A stretch of 64,000 nucleotides of DNA from Collinsella sp. (GTDB lineage Bacteria > Actinomycetota > Coriobacteriia > Coriobacteriales > Coriobacteriaceae): NCBI GenBank assembly GCA_019419625.1, contig DXZO01000005.1, positions 1-64,000 of the forward strand. The letters run 5' to 3'. Each line of letters opens with the position of its first letter. Position 1 is the first letter of the stretch. Of the stretch, positions 1 to 10,100 are shown one piece after another. A model generated the notes under the pieces. The model had not been told where the DNA came from, searched no databases, and saw only the letters and a program-made list of their open reading frames with translations. A program made the position numbers and the translations under genes.

Positions 1-1231
1 CCTTGCCATTACCGGCGACGGCACCCTGAATGCGACGGCCCAGAACGATGTGATTGCGGCGTCGGGAGACGGCAGGACCGGCGGCGATGTGACCATCAGC
101 GACGTCAGCGTCAACGCGACGGCTTCGGGTGCAGCGGAAAACGTGGCGGGCATTCGCGCGACGGCCGGCAGCGTGACAATCGATAAGGGCGCTGATGTCA
201 AAATCGAGGCGAAATCGGCTGAAGGATCTTGGCGTCCAATGGAGATCATCTGCGGTATCCATGCTGATAACATTCCAAACAGACACGCTGCCCAGGAAGG
301 CGAGCAGGAAGAGCCGGATTCCGCTTATGAGCACGGCGGCGATGTCACCGTCGATGGCGCCAGTCTGTCGATTAAGACTGGCGATGCCTCGTGGGCTTCC
401 ATGTGCATCAATACGTTTGGTATCAAGAAGAATACCCTCATGAAAATCGTCAACGGAGCCGATGTCACGCTTTCGGCTGGTAGTGCGGCTTCGCTCTCGG
501 CGGGTATCAGCGCACGCTCGCAAGACGGTGCGGTGTGGATGCTTGTCGAGAAGTCGAACCTCACGTCTCGAAGCCTGTCTGCCGCAAGCGGCATCGACGC
601 CGATCGCAATCAAAGTTTTGGAATCATGGCAGAGGCAAATACCAGGTTTGAAACGCCTCGTATCCAGATTTTCAAATCGAAGATTGAGGCTTCGGGCGCG
701 ACTGCGGGGATTTATGCGATCAACCGCAACGTCGTGAATTCGACCCTGTACCATGCCGCGATGATCGATTTACGAGGGAACGCGACGATTACGATTCCGA
801 TGGACGGTGCCGTGCGCGATGTGAAGAAGGTTGTCGATACGGGGCAATGGCCTAGTTCCCAGAGCGGGCAGGTCATCGGTGTTGCCGGTTCGTCTGCGAT
901 TTCGGATATCGTCGGTTCTGCCGAGGTCGCCCATGATGTGGTGATTGATTTTGGAGACGGGCAGGAGCCGGACCCAACGCCGGACCCCGAGCCGGCTCCG
1001 GAGCCCGATCCCATGCCCAATCCCGAGCAGAAGCCTGACCTCAAGCCCGTAGACAAGGACGCAAAGACCACCAAGACCGTTACGACCAAGACAGCAGTTG
1101 GGGCCAAAAACGCTTCCGGCGCCCTGGCTGCCACGGGCGATAGCGCCGCGACGACGGCGGCAGCCCTCGGCATTGCCGGTGCGTCCGTCATCGGCGCCGG
1201 CTTCGTCGCATCCAAGCGCCGCAACCGCTAG
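1..1231 (+). CDS. Sortase-anchored surface protein, 5' end outside window
   Basis: The reading frame is already open at base 2, so the gene begins before the window; an internal GTG at 50 is not a convincing start. The visible 409 or so residues start with short Gly/Asp/Thr-rich repeats (ITGDGTLNATA, GDVTISDVSV, GSVTIDKGADV) of the kind found in right-handed beta-helix carbohydrate-binding surface proteins (Cthe_2159-like); that family match is inference. A Pro/Glu/Asp-rich wall-spanning stretch (about 961-1060) follows. The C-terminus has LAATGD, a hydrophobic segment and KRRNR, a sortase sorting signal in which LPxTG has become LxxTG. It is expected to be exported and covalently linked to peptidoglycan. 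It heads a tandem of three such genes. The ligand is unknown. Confidence 0.8.
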   Translation, partial: LAITGDGTLNATAQNDVIAASGDGRTGGDVTISDVSVNATASGAAENVAGIRATAGSVTIDKGADVKIEAKSAEGSWRPMEIICGIHADNIPNRHAAQEGEQEEPDSAYEHGGDVTVDGASLSIKTGDASWASMCINTFGIKKNTLMKIVNGADVTLSAGSAASLSAGISARSQDGAVWMLVEKSNLTSRSLSAASGIDADRNQSFGIMAEANTRFETPRIQIFKSKIEASGATAGIYAINRNVVNSTLYHAAMIDLRGNATITIPMDGAVRDVKKVVDTGQWPSSQSGQVIGVAGSSAISDIVGSAEVAHDVVIDFGDGQEPDPTPDPEPAPEPDPMPNPEQKPDLKPVDKDAKTTKTVTTKTAVGAKNASGALAATGDSAATTAAALGIAGASVIGAGFVASKRRNR

Positions 1232-1254
1232 CGCAAGCTTTCATAGCCATTTTC

Positions 1255-1299
1255 AGCCGCCGCGTGGGCATAAATGCCCTTGCGGCGGCTCTTTGTATT
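1255..1299 (+). terminator. Rho-independent terminator of the first surface gene
   Basis: AGCCGCCGC at 1255 pairs with GCGGCGGCT ending at 1290, with an inner GGGC/GCCC pair around an ATAAAT loop, followed by CTTTGTATTT. It lies 24 bases after the stop codon. Confidence 0.75.
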
Positions 1300-1312
1300 T
1301 CCGCAGGTAGAG

Positions 1313-1340
1313 GCCTAGGTTCACATCTACGAACCTAGGC
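1313..1340. promoter_or_regulatory. Hairpin upstream of second surface gene
   Basis: GCCTAGGTTC (1313-1322) and GAACCTAGGC (1331-1340) are perfect complements around 8 bases. CGCAGGTAGA-like sequence precedes it. The same arrangement with different but still pairing arms occurs upstream of the third surface gene (4078-4109). It may be an operator or an RNA leader hairpin; which is not known. Confidence 0.5.
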
Positions 1341-1375
1341 GTATAGAGTCATTTGGCGCATCTTGGTTGTACAGG

Positions 1376-1410
1376 ACCACCACAAAGGGGACAGGTGCCT
1401 TTATGGTGGT
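1376..1410. repeat. ACCACC/GGTGGT hairpin with GGGGACAGG core
   Basis: ACCACC (1376-1381) and GGTGGT (1405-1410) flank a GGGGACAGGTGCC core. Two relatives lie at 4029-4066 and 11051-11095, in the spacers of the surface genes. Confidence 0.6.
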
Positions 1411-1436
1411 ATGTCCCTACGACCAAGGAGGCCGTT

Positions 1437-3833
1437 ATGTACGGAAGCCACTTTGATAAGCAAGCTCAACGTGAGTCCACCTGCTCGCTGGTTCACGGTA
1501 CCTGGCGTTGTGTGGGTGCCAAAATCGCTTGCGCCGGCGCGTGTGCGCTTATGGTCGGTCAGCTGCTGCTGCCGAGCGTAGCGCTGGCGACGGAATGTGC
1601 CGATCCCGTCGGTGCGATGGACGAGGTTGCCGCGGCTCCGGTGACGCCGACGGTTGCGGAGGATACGGCTGCAACGACCGCACCAGCTGCTTCGACCGCG
1701 CCTGCAACCGATGCTGCTCCGGCGGCGCAAGCCACCGTTGAGCCTCAGCAGACGGCCCCGACTGGCGCCACCGATGAATCCAACGATGCGGCACCCGCTG
1801 AACAAAATACTCCCAGCGACAACGCCGCCACGCCGGCGAATGACGCCATCATGCCCTGCGGTGTGACCGATGTTGTTGGCGGCAGCGGCGTTAGGGTCAA
1901 TATTACGGTGCGGAACAATTACACCGACATCAAGAAAGAAGAAACGATTGAGTATGTGAAGGGGATTGCCCTTGTAGATGGAGACCAGTCTGCTCTCGAT
2001 GGTAGCGCTTTGACTTTTATCGGCCTGGGGGACTTGATCGTCCACGCGGCGTATGACAGTGCGAGCAATAAAACAACGCTTACCCTGGATATCAGCAAGA
2101 TTCAGAGACAGAAGGAGGAACAGAAGTACTTTACGGAGTACAAGGAGAATAAGTCCAAGATGACGACCACCTATGATGGATCCAAGCTTACGTATACGGG
2201 TACAGAGCCCGGGAATATCATCATCGGTGATCCGGACGACGCCTTTAAAGGAGACATCGAGGCGACCGGGAAACCCACTATTAACGAGATCCGGGATGAC
2301 TACTACACCCGCACCCATGTCTACGAGAGGGCGTGCCTTGTTATCCCGGCAGCGGAATCAGAATCGGAATCCATCTCCTTTGCCAATGTTCAGAATACGA
2401 ACTTCAATTGGCAGCTGGATACTGTTCTGCAGACGACGGCAGGTGTCCCTAACTACGATGCAGATAAATACGAAATCACTTATGAATGCTGGCAGGAATT
2501 TGAAAACAACGAACCCGTTGCTGCCTGGTATTCCGATAACGGCTCACATGGTTCCCTGCCGACTATTACAAAGTTTAAAAGCGGGAAAGAGTACGTGTAT
2601 TCTCTTATGCTGAAGCCAAAAGACGGATATTCCTTCAGCGATGAAACCGTTGTTACCGTAAACGGGGAAACCGTAAAGTCGAGTCTAAGCGGAGAATTCC
2701 TGTATGTCCCTGCTATTAAAACAATTACGATGCCTGCTTCGTCGGAAAACGAAGCTCTTGAGAATCTAAACGTCAACGATGTGAAAATCGACTACGCGCC
2801 CGGCGAGGCGTCGCGTGCGACCGCGACGATTCCTGCCGCCGATGCCGATAAGTATGAGATCGCCTATGAGTGCTGGGAAGAGATGGATGGCAGCGACCCT
2901 GCGGAGCTCAAGCCCGTTGCCTTCTGGTATTCCGACCCCGCAAAGTACACGCCGGTCATGAAGAAGATTGACCACTTCGAGGAGGGCAAGTTCTACATGT
3001 ACTCCGTTGAGCTGAGGCTCAAGGGCGACAATACCGTGGGCAATGACTGCATGATGTACGTCAACGGCCATTGGACGCACCACATCAAGACCGTCAACGG
3101 TGTCTTCGCGCCAAACGCTGACAATATGTTGTGCGAGCAGCCGATCGACGAATGGCGGGCCATCAACGTTATCGAGATCAACGGCGCCACGACCACCTTC
3201 AAGGCAGGCGATAAGCCGGTCTTTACGGCGAATGTTCCGACGGGCTCCAACTCCCTTCCTCAGTGTGAGTACTGGATGGGTAGCGACGGTAGTGAGGTGA
3301 ATTCCGTTGAGTTTTGGGACCAGCACATCACCAATCACATCGACGCCTTTAAGCCCGGCGTGACCTATCGCTACGGTATCTACCTCAAGCCCGCGCGCGG
3401 CTTCTACTTTACGCCCGACACCAAGCTGGTGATCAACGGTCAGGAGTGCGGCTACCAGGTGGGCGAAGCGAGTGTAGTTGATCCCGAGAGCGGCTGGATC
3501 TACACCCTGTGGCTCAACACCGATTTGACCTTTACGCCCGAGGCCATGCCGACTCCCGATCCGCAGCCTACGCCGGATCCCAATCCGACACCGCAGCCTG
3601 AGGTCAAGCCCGAGACCAAGCCCGAGGTGAAGCCCGAGGCCAAACCCGCGGCCAAGCCGACCACGACCACCGCCACGACCAAGACGGTTGAGAAAGCCAC
3701 GCCGGCCAAAAAGTCCGATGCTGTCCTGGTTGCCACGGGGGATACCACCACGATGACGACTGCTGCCCTGGGCATCGCCGGCGCAACCGTTGCCGCAGCC
3801 GGCATTGCCGCGACCAAGCGCCGCAAGCGCTAG
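1437..3833 (+). CDS. Sortase-anchored surface protein with three tandem ~125-residue modules
   Basis: ATG 1437 is chosen because AAGGAGG lies just upstream at about 1425; the frame is open further upstream but without a better start. The 798-residue product has a signal peptide (hydrophobic part about residues 28-50, ending near SVALA), an Ala/Thr/Pro-rich low-complexity region, a beta-rich domain, and three related modules at about residues 321-445, 446-575 and 577-700. The modules share the pattern YE(I/C)xYECW...xVAxWYSD...F(K/E)xGKxYxYSxxLKPxxGYxF...VNG. A Pro/Lys spacer (PEVKPETKPEVKPE) and the sorting signal LVATGD-hydrophobic-KRRKR end the protein. Expected location is the cell wall. 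The modules resemble extracellular Ig-like or MucBP-like folds in layout only; no ligand can be named. Confidence 0.85.
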   Translation: MYGSHFDKQAQRESTCSLVHGTWRCVGAKIACAGACALMVGQLLLPSVALATECADPVGAMDEVAAAPVTPTVAEDTAATTAPAASTAPATDAAPAAQATVEPQQTAPTGATDESNDAAPAEQNTPSDNAATPANDAIMPCGVTDVVGGSGVRVNITVRNNYTDIKKEETIEYVKGIALVDGDQSALDGSALTFIGLGDLIVHAAYDSASNKTTLTLDISKIQRQKEEQKYFTEYKENKSKMTTTYDGSKLTYTGTEPGNIIIGDPDDAFKGDIEATGKPTINEIRDDYYTRTHVYERACLVIPAAESESESISFANVQNTNFNWQLDTVLQTTAGVPNYDADKYEITYECWQEFENNEPVAAWYSDNGSHGSLPTITKFKSGKEYVYSLMLKPKDGYSFSDETVVTVNGETVKSSLSGEFLYVPAIKTITMPASSENEALENLNVNDVKIDYAPGEASRATATIPAADADKYEIAYECWEEMDGSDPAELKPVAFWYSDPAKYTPVMKKIDHFEEGKFYMYSVELRLKGDNTVGNDCMMYVNGHWTHHIKTVNGVFAPNADNMLCEQPIDEWRAINVIEINGATTTFKAGDKPVFTANVPTGSNSLPQCEYWMGSDGSEVNSVEFWDQHITNHIDAFKPGVTYRYGIYLKPARGFYFTPDTKLVINGQECGYQVGEASVVDPESGWIYTLWLNTDLTFTPEAMPTPDPQPTPDPNPTPQPEVKPETKPEVKPEAKPAAKPTTTTATTKTVEKATPAKKSDAVLVATGDTTTMTTAALGIAGATVAAAGIAATKRRKR

Positions 3834-4066
3834 GTTTTGGTGACGGCTCTCGTTCTCGGCCTCAGCAAAATCTCAATCTGTAACACCAAACTGCCCAAAA
3901 CGGCTCTAGATGTTACAGATTGAGATAAACCGAATGGCCGCCAATCTAATGTCTCGATCTGTAACACCAGGCGGGGAATTTGACCTCTAACTGTTACAGA
4001 TCGAGACAAACTGGCCGGCCAAGTCCAGAACCACCGCAAAGGCGCCTGTCCCCCTTTGTGGCGGTT
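3834..4066. repeat. Palindrome cluster between surface genes (two copies of the TGTCTC repeat plus a hairpin)
   Basis: Two copies of a palindromic repeat: 3870-3926 has 16-base perfect arms ATCTCAATCTGTAACA/TGTTACAGATTGAGAT, and 3950-4008 has 17-base perfect arms TGTCTCGATCTGTAACA/TGTTACAGATCGAGACA. A hairpin at 4029-4066 (AACCACCGCAAAGG/CCTTTGTGGCGGTT) has CGCCTGTCCCC in its loop. The whole block is repeated, diverged, after the third surface gene at 10780-11095. No coding sequence is seen in this spacer. Confidence 0.85.
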
Positions 4067-4077
4067 TGCGCAGGTAG

Positions 4078-4109
4078 AACGGTAGGTTCGTATATATGAA
4101 CCTACCGTT
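4078..4109. promoter_or_regulatory. Hairpin upstream of third surface gene
   Basis: AACGGTAGGTTC (4078-4089) pairs perfectly with GAACCTACCGTT (4098-4109) around 8 bases. GCGCAGGTAGA precedes it, as at the second surface gene. The arms differ from those at 1313-1340 but the pairing is kept. Confidence 0.5.
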
Positions 4110-4170
4110 CGCTTTGTTTTTGGACGACGATTACGCTGGATGACTTTTGGTTTGCAGGAAAGGAACGACC

Positions 4171-7100
4171 ATGAGGTGGACTACTGTTCGAGCGCTTTGC
4201 CGCCGCCTGACCATTGCCGCGGTGACCCTCACCATGGTGACGGGCTCGTTGCCTGTGGGCGCATTTGCTGAGGTGCTCACCACCGATAGCACCTTTGTGC
4301 AGACGGATGTCGACCAAGTAGACGATGCCGACCCCGCCGCCGCCGCGTCCGATGCCGACGCCGCCGACCCCGCGCCCGATGCCGGCGCTGCCGACCCCAC
4401 AGTGCTCGATACCGGTGACGCCCCTACGCCCCCGGCCTCCGAGATTGCATCGGCGGCGGGCCTGACGAGCGCCGGGCAGACCGAGAGCACACCTGCGGGT
4501 ACGCTCGCCACCGATCTTGTCGAGGGCAAGGAACTCGCCGAGCAGCAGAAGCAAGAGGAGGCTTCCGGTGCCGAGGCAACCTGGAACGAGGAACTTGGAC
4601 TCTGGGCAACCTCGAAGGGCACCACGGACGTAAAGGGCGAATACGACGATGGCTACGTGGCCGGCGAGCAGACCCCCGCGCAGTACTACTTCTCGATCGA
4701 TAGCCTCACCAACGAAATTTCTATCGAGTATGGCGACGCAGGCATTACCACGTTGGAGGTGCCCTCGACCATCGACGGCAAAAATGTCGTGAGCCTTAAG
4801 GGCATGGGAAACGCCGCTCTCACATCGGTCACCTTCGCCCCCGATTCGCATGTCCGCACCGTTGGCGGCCTGGGAGGCAGCAGCATCAAGGAAATCGCAC
4901 TGCCCGATTCGGTCGAGGAGTTGGGCTGGAATGCGTTTACCGGAAGCAAGACGCTCCAAACGGTGACCTGGCCCAACAACGCGGCCTTTACCACGATTCC
5001 CGAGCAGGCCTTTGAGGGCTGCGAACAACTTGACGACAATGTGGTGGCAACGCTGCCGCCTTCGGTTAAGACTATCGACTATCGTGCCTTCGCCAATTGC
5101 GGCGTGCCGCAGTTCTATGTCTCGGACACAACAGTGCTCACCTTTACGCAGATCAATGTGCCGGGCACGGTGGAGCGGATCGGGCACTATGCATTTGACG
5201 GGTGCTCACATGTGTCGTCGGTGACGATCGGCGATGGAGTCAAATCTATCGGGGCGCTCGCATTCGCCTCTCTTGATCCTGCGATTGCCGGCAAAGAGAT
5301 TGTGCTACCCAAAAGCGTGGAAATGATAGAGTGGGGAGCTTTTGAGAACACGAGATACGGAAACGAGACGAACCATAATGCCGTTGCCCTGCGCGTGCTG
5401 AACCCCGATCTTCAGTTTGGTGAGGCGGGCTATCCGGGCGACTATAATGAGCGCGTGACAATCGATGGCGTAACGTATGCGATTCCCTTTAGTGAAGGCC
5501 AGACCATCTATGCCTATGCGACCGATTCGGCTGGCAACCCCTCGATGGTCAAAAAGCTTGCCGATGCCGTGGCCGATCGCAAGGACTCCATCGATTCCTC
5601 GAAGCCTGCCTACACGTTTGAGTGGATGGGCGAGGCGGCCCAGGTGACGGGCAAACTTCCCCAGAGCGCGACGGCCACACTCGTGCAGACGGGGCAGTCC
5701 ACGCCGCTGGCGGTTGGCGATGACGGCAGCTTTACAGCGGACGCTCTCTCCAAGACAGCAGCCACCCTGCGCATTTCGCTCGGCGGTTACTATGACATGG
5801 TGCTGGCGCGCCCGGGCGACCAGATGACGGGCACATGGAATATCGGAGAGATTAAGGCGGAGGACTTTACCAAGATTCCGACTTCGCGCGCGATTGAACT
5901 CAATGTGGCCTATCTCGAACCGGTCGCAGGCCGGGATAAGACCGAACGCATTGAGCTCGATAGTCTCGATAACATCGATCTGACGGTGAAGAGCGGCGGC
6001 AAGACGCTCAAACCTGCCAAGGGCGACAAGGAAAACGACTACCGTATCCAGGGCACAGCACTCGTGGTTTCGCAGACCATTGCCGACGCGGACCAGGATC
6101 TGGAGATAACGCTCGAGCCCAAAGACAGCCTCAAGCTGGGTGGGGCGACGGCGACGGTGAAGCCCTCGGCCGGCAAGGTCGATATCGACTTGAAGCCTTG
6201 GGGTACGGCGACGGTTACGACCAAGGGCGACTACCAGGGCGCCAACCGCGTGCTGGTGTTCCGTACGTCCGACGGCAAGCTAGTTGCCGACGGTGTCACC
6301 TATCTGATGGGTTACGAAGACGATGGCACCACGCCTATCATGAAGGCCGAGACGCCGCGCCTTAAGGCCGGTTCGTACACCATCGTCGCCTTTAACAAGA
6401 CGAGCTACGACATCCAAGCGACGAGCTATTCCACGTTTAGCCGCCTAGGGCTGACCGTGGGTAAGCATATCGCGCAAAAGCAGGTGAAGATTGAGGACGG
6501 CAAACAGCTCGACGTGACGCTCGACGTCCCCACGTTTGACGTGGAGATGTATCGTGCCGAGCGCGGGCTGACGGCGGGCTCGGTTATCGCTGATTCGTCC
6601 GCGGTCGTTGGCGTGGAGACCGAGCTGCGCATTCATTACGAGCTCAAGGACAGCCAGGCTGCCAAGATTGAGATTCCGCTGGCCAAGGATGCCGTCGAGG
6701 ATGTTTCCGCAGGCTCTCGCGAAGCCGGCGCCAGCTCCGAGGCCATGTGGGCTGACACAACTTGGGAGGGCGACAACCTCGTTCTCAATATGAAGAAGGG
6801 CATGGGCGCCGATGTGTTTGTGCGCTTTAAGCCTAAGGCTGCGGGCATCTATGCCATCTCGCCGCTCATTATGCTGGGCGAGGTGACGTTGCCACTGGGG
6901 AGCACGACGCTTGAGGTTAGCGCCTCGCGCATCGAGGTCGACAACACCAATGTCCATAGTCTATTGAGCAATGTGGCCTACGTATACGCAGCGCCCGGCA
7001 AAAGCGTGCAGCTTACCGTGGGGACGGGCTCGTCGGCTGCAAAGTACACCGGCAAGACCAATAAACTCGGCCGTGCCAAGATTGAATACGACCTGCCGCA

Positions 7101-10100
7101 GGATACGCTTGCCGCCGAGCGCGTGGCGCTCGAGGCACGCGTGGGCTCGACCGACGTCGCCGCCGCTGCCGCAGAAGTGACGGCTCGCAATTATGTGCGC
7201 TATGTTCCGGGTGCTTCGGTCTGGAACTTTGATGTGACGTATCGTGGCGGTACGCAAAACTTGGTCAAGGACGGCAAGGACACCGGCAAGAGCCTGTGGA
7301 CCTTCCATCATCTGCCACAAAAGAAGAACGCCTACTGGACCTTTGACATCACGCTCGAGGTGGGAAACGAAGAGGCCGCCGACACGCTCGACCTGTACGT
7401 GGACTGCGTGGATGGCAAGACGGTGACGATTCCTCTGACTCAAAAGTCGCGCGACGGCACCCGTGTGCGCTATGTGGCGGAGTATGTGGACGAGGGTTAC
7501 CTTAAGCTGCTCGACGAGTTTAACAAGGCGAATGACTCGACCTATGTGAACTGCGGTAACTTTGAGCAGATCTTTATGCCGCAGACCTACCGCATCTCCA
7601 ATGCTCAGCTTATGACCATGCTGAGTTTTGACGCCAACGCTTCGGCCAAAAAGCATTCCGCCGCGGCCGAGGAGCGCCAGCAGGAGTTCTCGAATGCCGT
7701 GCAGCAGTGGCACGAGTATATGATGGATAACTCGTTTAATGATGTCGACGAGGCCTTTAACGACGCGATTGACCAGATGGTCGCCGATGCGTTTGCCGAG
7801 GAGGACAAGGACGGTAAAGAGGACGAAGCCCAAGGTGGAGCTGCCCGTAAGGCTCGTCGCGCTCCTGCCGCCAGCGACGGCGGGGGTGATGATGCTGGCA
7901 ACGACGAGGCCGCGCAGTTTGCGGCCGAGCTCAAGGCTGCGGTCGGCGGGTCATCGGCGCTGCTAACCCGGCAGGGCGACAGCTACGGCGTCAATGTGGA
8001 CAAGATGATCTTTGAGGATGCTTACGGCACCAGCGAGGATTGGTATCAGGAACTCGCGGCGGCCCAGGGCGCGAACGCTGCGGATGCGGCCGCCATCAAG
8101 GAGCTCGTCGACCATGCATCACGAGCGGAGTTTATTGCCCAGCAGGCCGAGGATCTGGTGGGCCAGTCGATGGGTATCGGCCAGCTCAACCAATACGGAA
8201 GCTGGAATGACGCAACCGCTGCGGCGCTCAACAAGTGTGCGGGCATTAAGGCCAGCGAGTACAACGGCCAGTCGACGAGCGGGTTTAACGATTTGGGCCA
8301 GGCGCTCGGCAGCTCGCTGAGCTACAAGGCGGCTGACGACGATACCGTCAAGGGCTTTAAGGTAGCCGCGCCCGATGGCGAGCAGACGGCCTATATCGAG
8401 TCGGAGTTTATCGAGAACTCCAATAACAACAAGAACCAGGCGCTGCTGTTTAACTCGATCGCCATGCAGTGCGACATTCTGGACAACCTGTACGACAACT
8501 GGAATGTGGTCCATAGCCTCAACAACTCCAAGGTGCGCGGATGGCTCATGGCCTGGAAGCGCAACGGCGACGTGAGCGCCCATATGAAGCTCATCCGTAC
8601 GATCCGTTCGCTCAAGAGCTATAAGATCGAGTGCGAGATGTTCGGACAGGTCTTTAAGACCGATGCGTGGAAGGCGGCCGGCCAGGCGTTTCCCGCGGCG
8701 ACCCAGGGCATCGGCATCTTTACCGGCATTTACGGCGTGAACGATGCCAGCAAGAACTGGGAGAACGTGAACGTCCGTATGCAGAAGGTGAAGGGCGAGC
8801 GCGAGGGCTATGAGCTTCAGCATACGCGCTTGCTTGCCAAGCCCGAGAAGACCGAGGACGACTGGAAGTGCATTTACGCGCTGCGTGACGCCATGGAGAA
8901 GGCGCGTGCGTTTGAGGATCTGCTGTATCGCCAGCTCTGCCACGACAGCACCGATGTGGCAGTGGGCTCCATTATGACAATCGCCGGCGTGCTGACGGCC
9001 GGTTCGGCGGGTACCGTGGTGGGCGCTGCCTATGACGCGGCTTCGACCAGCGTAGGTTCGGAGCGCGCGATTAAGCTGACCAATGCCGAATGCGCCTACG
9101 ATGTTGCCTGCGAGCAGGTGGAGCGCGCGTGTCAGAATCGTATTACGGTCAACTGGGGCGAGCTGACCGATGCCGAGGTCTACAAGGCCAACAAGGACGG
9201 CTTGATCTCGGACGAGAAGATGCAGTCGATCTTCGAGGCGCGTTATCGCAATGTGGCTGCCAAGGCAGCACCCGATCCTGCGGGCGTGGTGTACGAGGGC
9301 CTGCTGTCCAATACGGTTGAAGGCGCGACGGTTGAGCTGTGGAGCGCCGACGATGCGGCCGGTACCAATGCGGTGCGTTGGGATGCCGAGGAGTATGAGC
9401 AGGACAATCCGCTTGCGACGGGTGCGGACGGTGCGTACAACTGGAATACGCCGACCGGCTGGTATCAGGTGCGCGTGACCAAGGACGGGTATGAGGAGGC
9501 GCGTTCGGCTTGGCTGCGCGTGCCGCCGATTCAGACTGAGGTGAACATTGGCTTGGTGTCGACGGCGGCGCCCGGGGTGGCTTCGGCCCATGCCTATACC
9601 GATTGCATCGAGGTTGAGTTTGCGCAGTATATGGATGCGAGCGACGATGCCCTGGTCGCATTGTGCGCGCAGGGCTTGGGCGACGTGACGTATACGTGGC
9701 TCGACAAGCAGGACGATCCCAATGGCAAGCCGCTGTCGCGCGTGCTGCGTATTCGCTATGCCGATGCGCGTGAGGCGGGCTCGACGGTGGCGTTTGAGCT
9801 CGACGGTGCTCGCAATTACGCCGGCACGGTCATGCCACGCTGGGCAAGTGGCGAGCTTGTCGTGGGCGTTCGTGCCGACAAGCTCAAGCTCAACGTGGAG
9901 CAGGCCGTGACCATGCTTGATGGCGGTGACTTTGAGCTGGTGGCGCACGTGACCGATAAGGCGGGCAAGCCGTTTGCGGGCGCCAAGGTTAGTGTTGGAC
10001 TGGAGTCCTCGGCTATCTGCTCTGTCGATGCTACCCAGGCCGTGACGGGCGAGGACGGCGCGGCGACGTTTGTGCTGCATGGCGCTCTGCCCGGTTTGAC

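Noticed and set aside
3870..4008. Regularly spaced repeats as a CRISPR array
   Set aside because: The repeats are self-complementary 57-59 bp units in groups of two or three, with no unique spacers and no cas genes.
8119..10080. 653-codon open frame on the minus strand inside the giant surface gene
   Set aside because: It is the mirror of a high-GC coding frame, rich in Arg, His and Gly with no domain; the plus strand carries clear domains.
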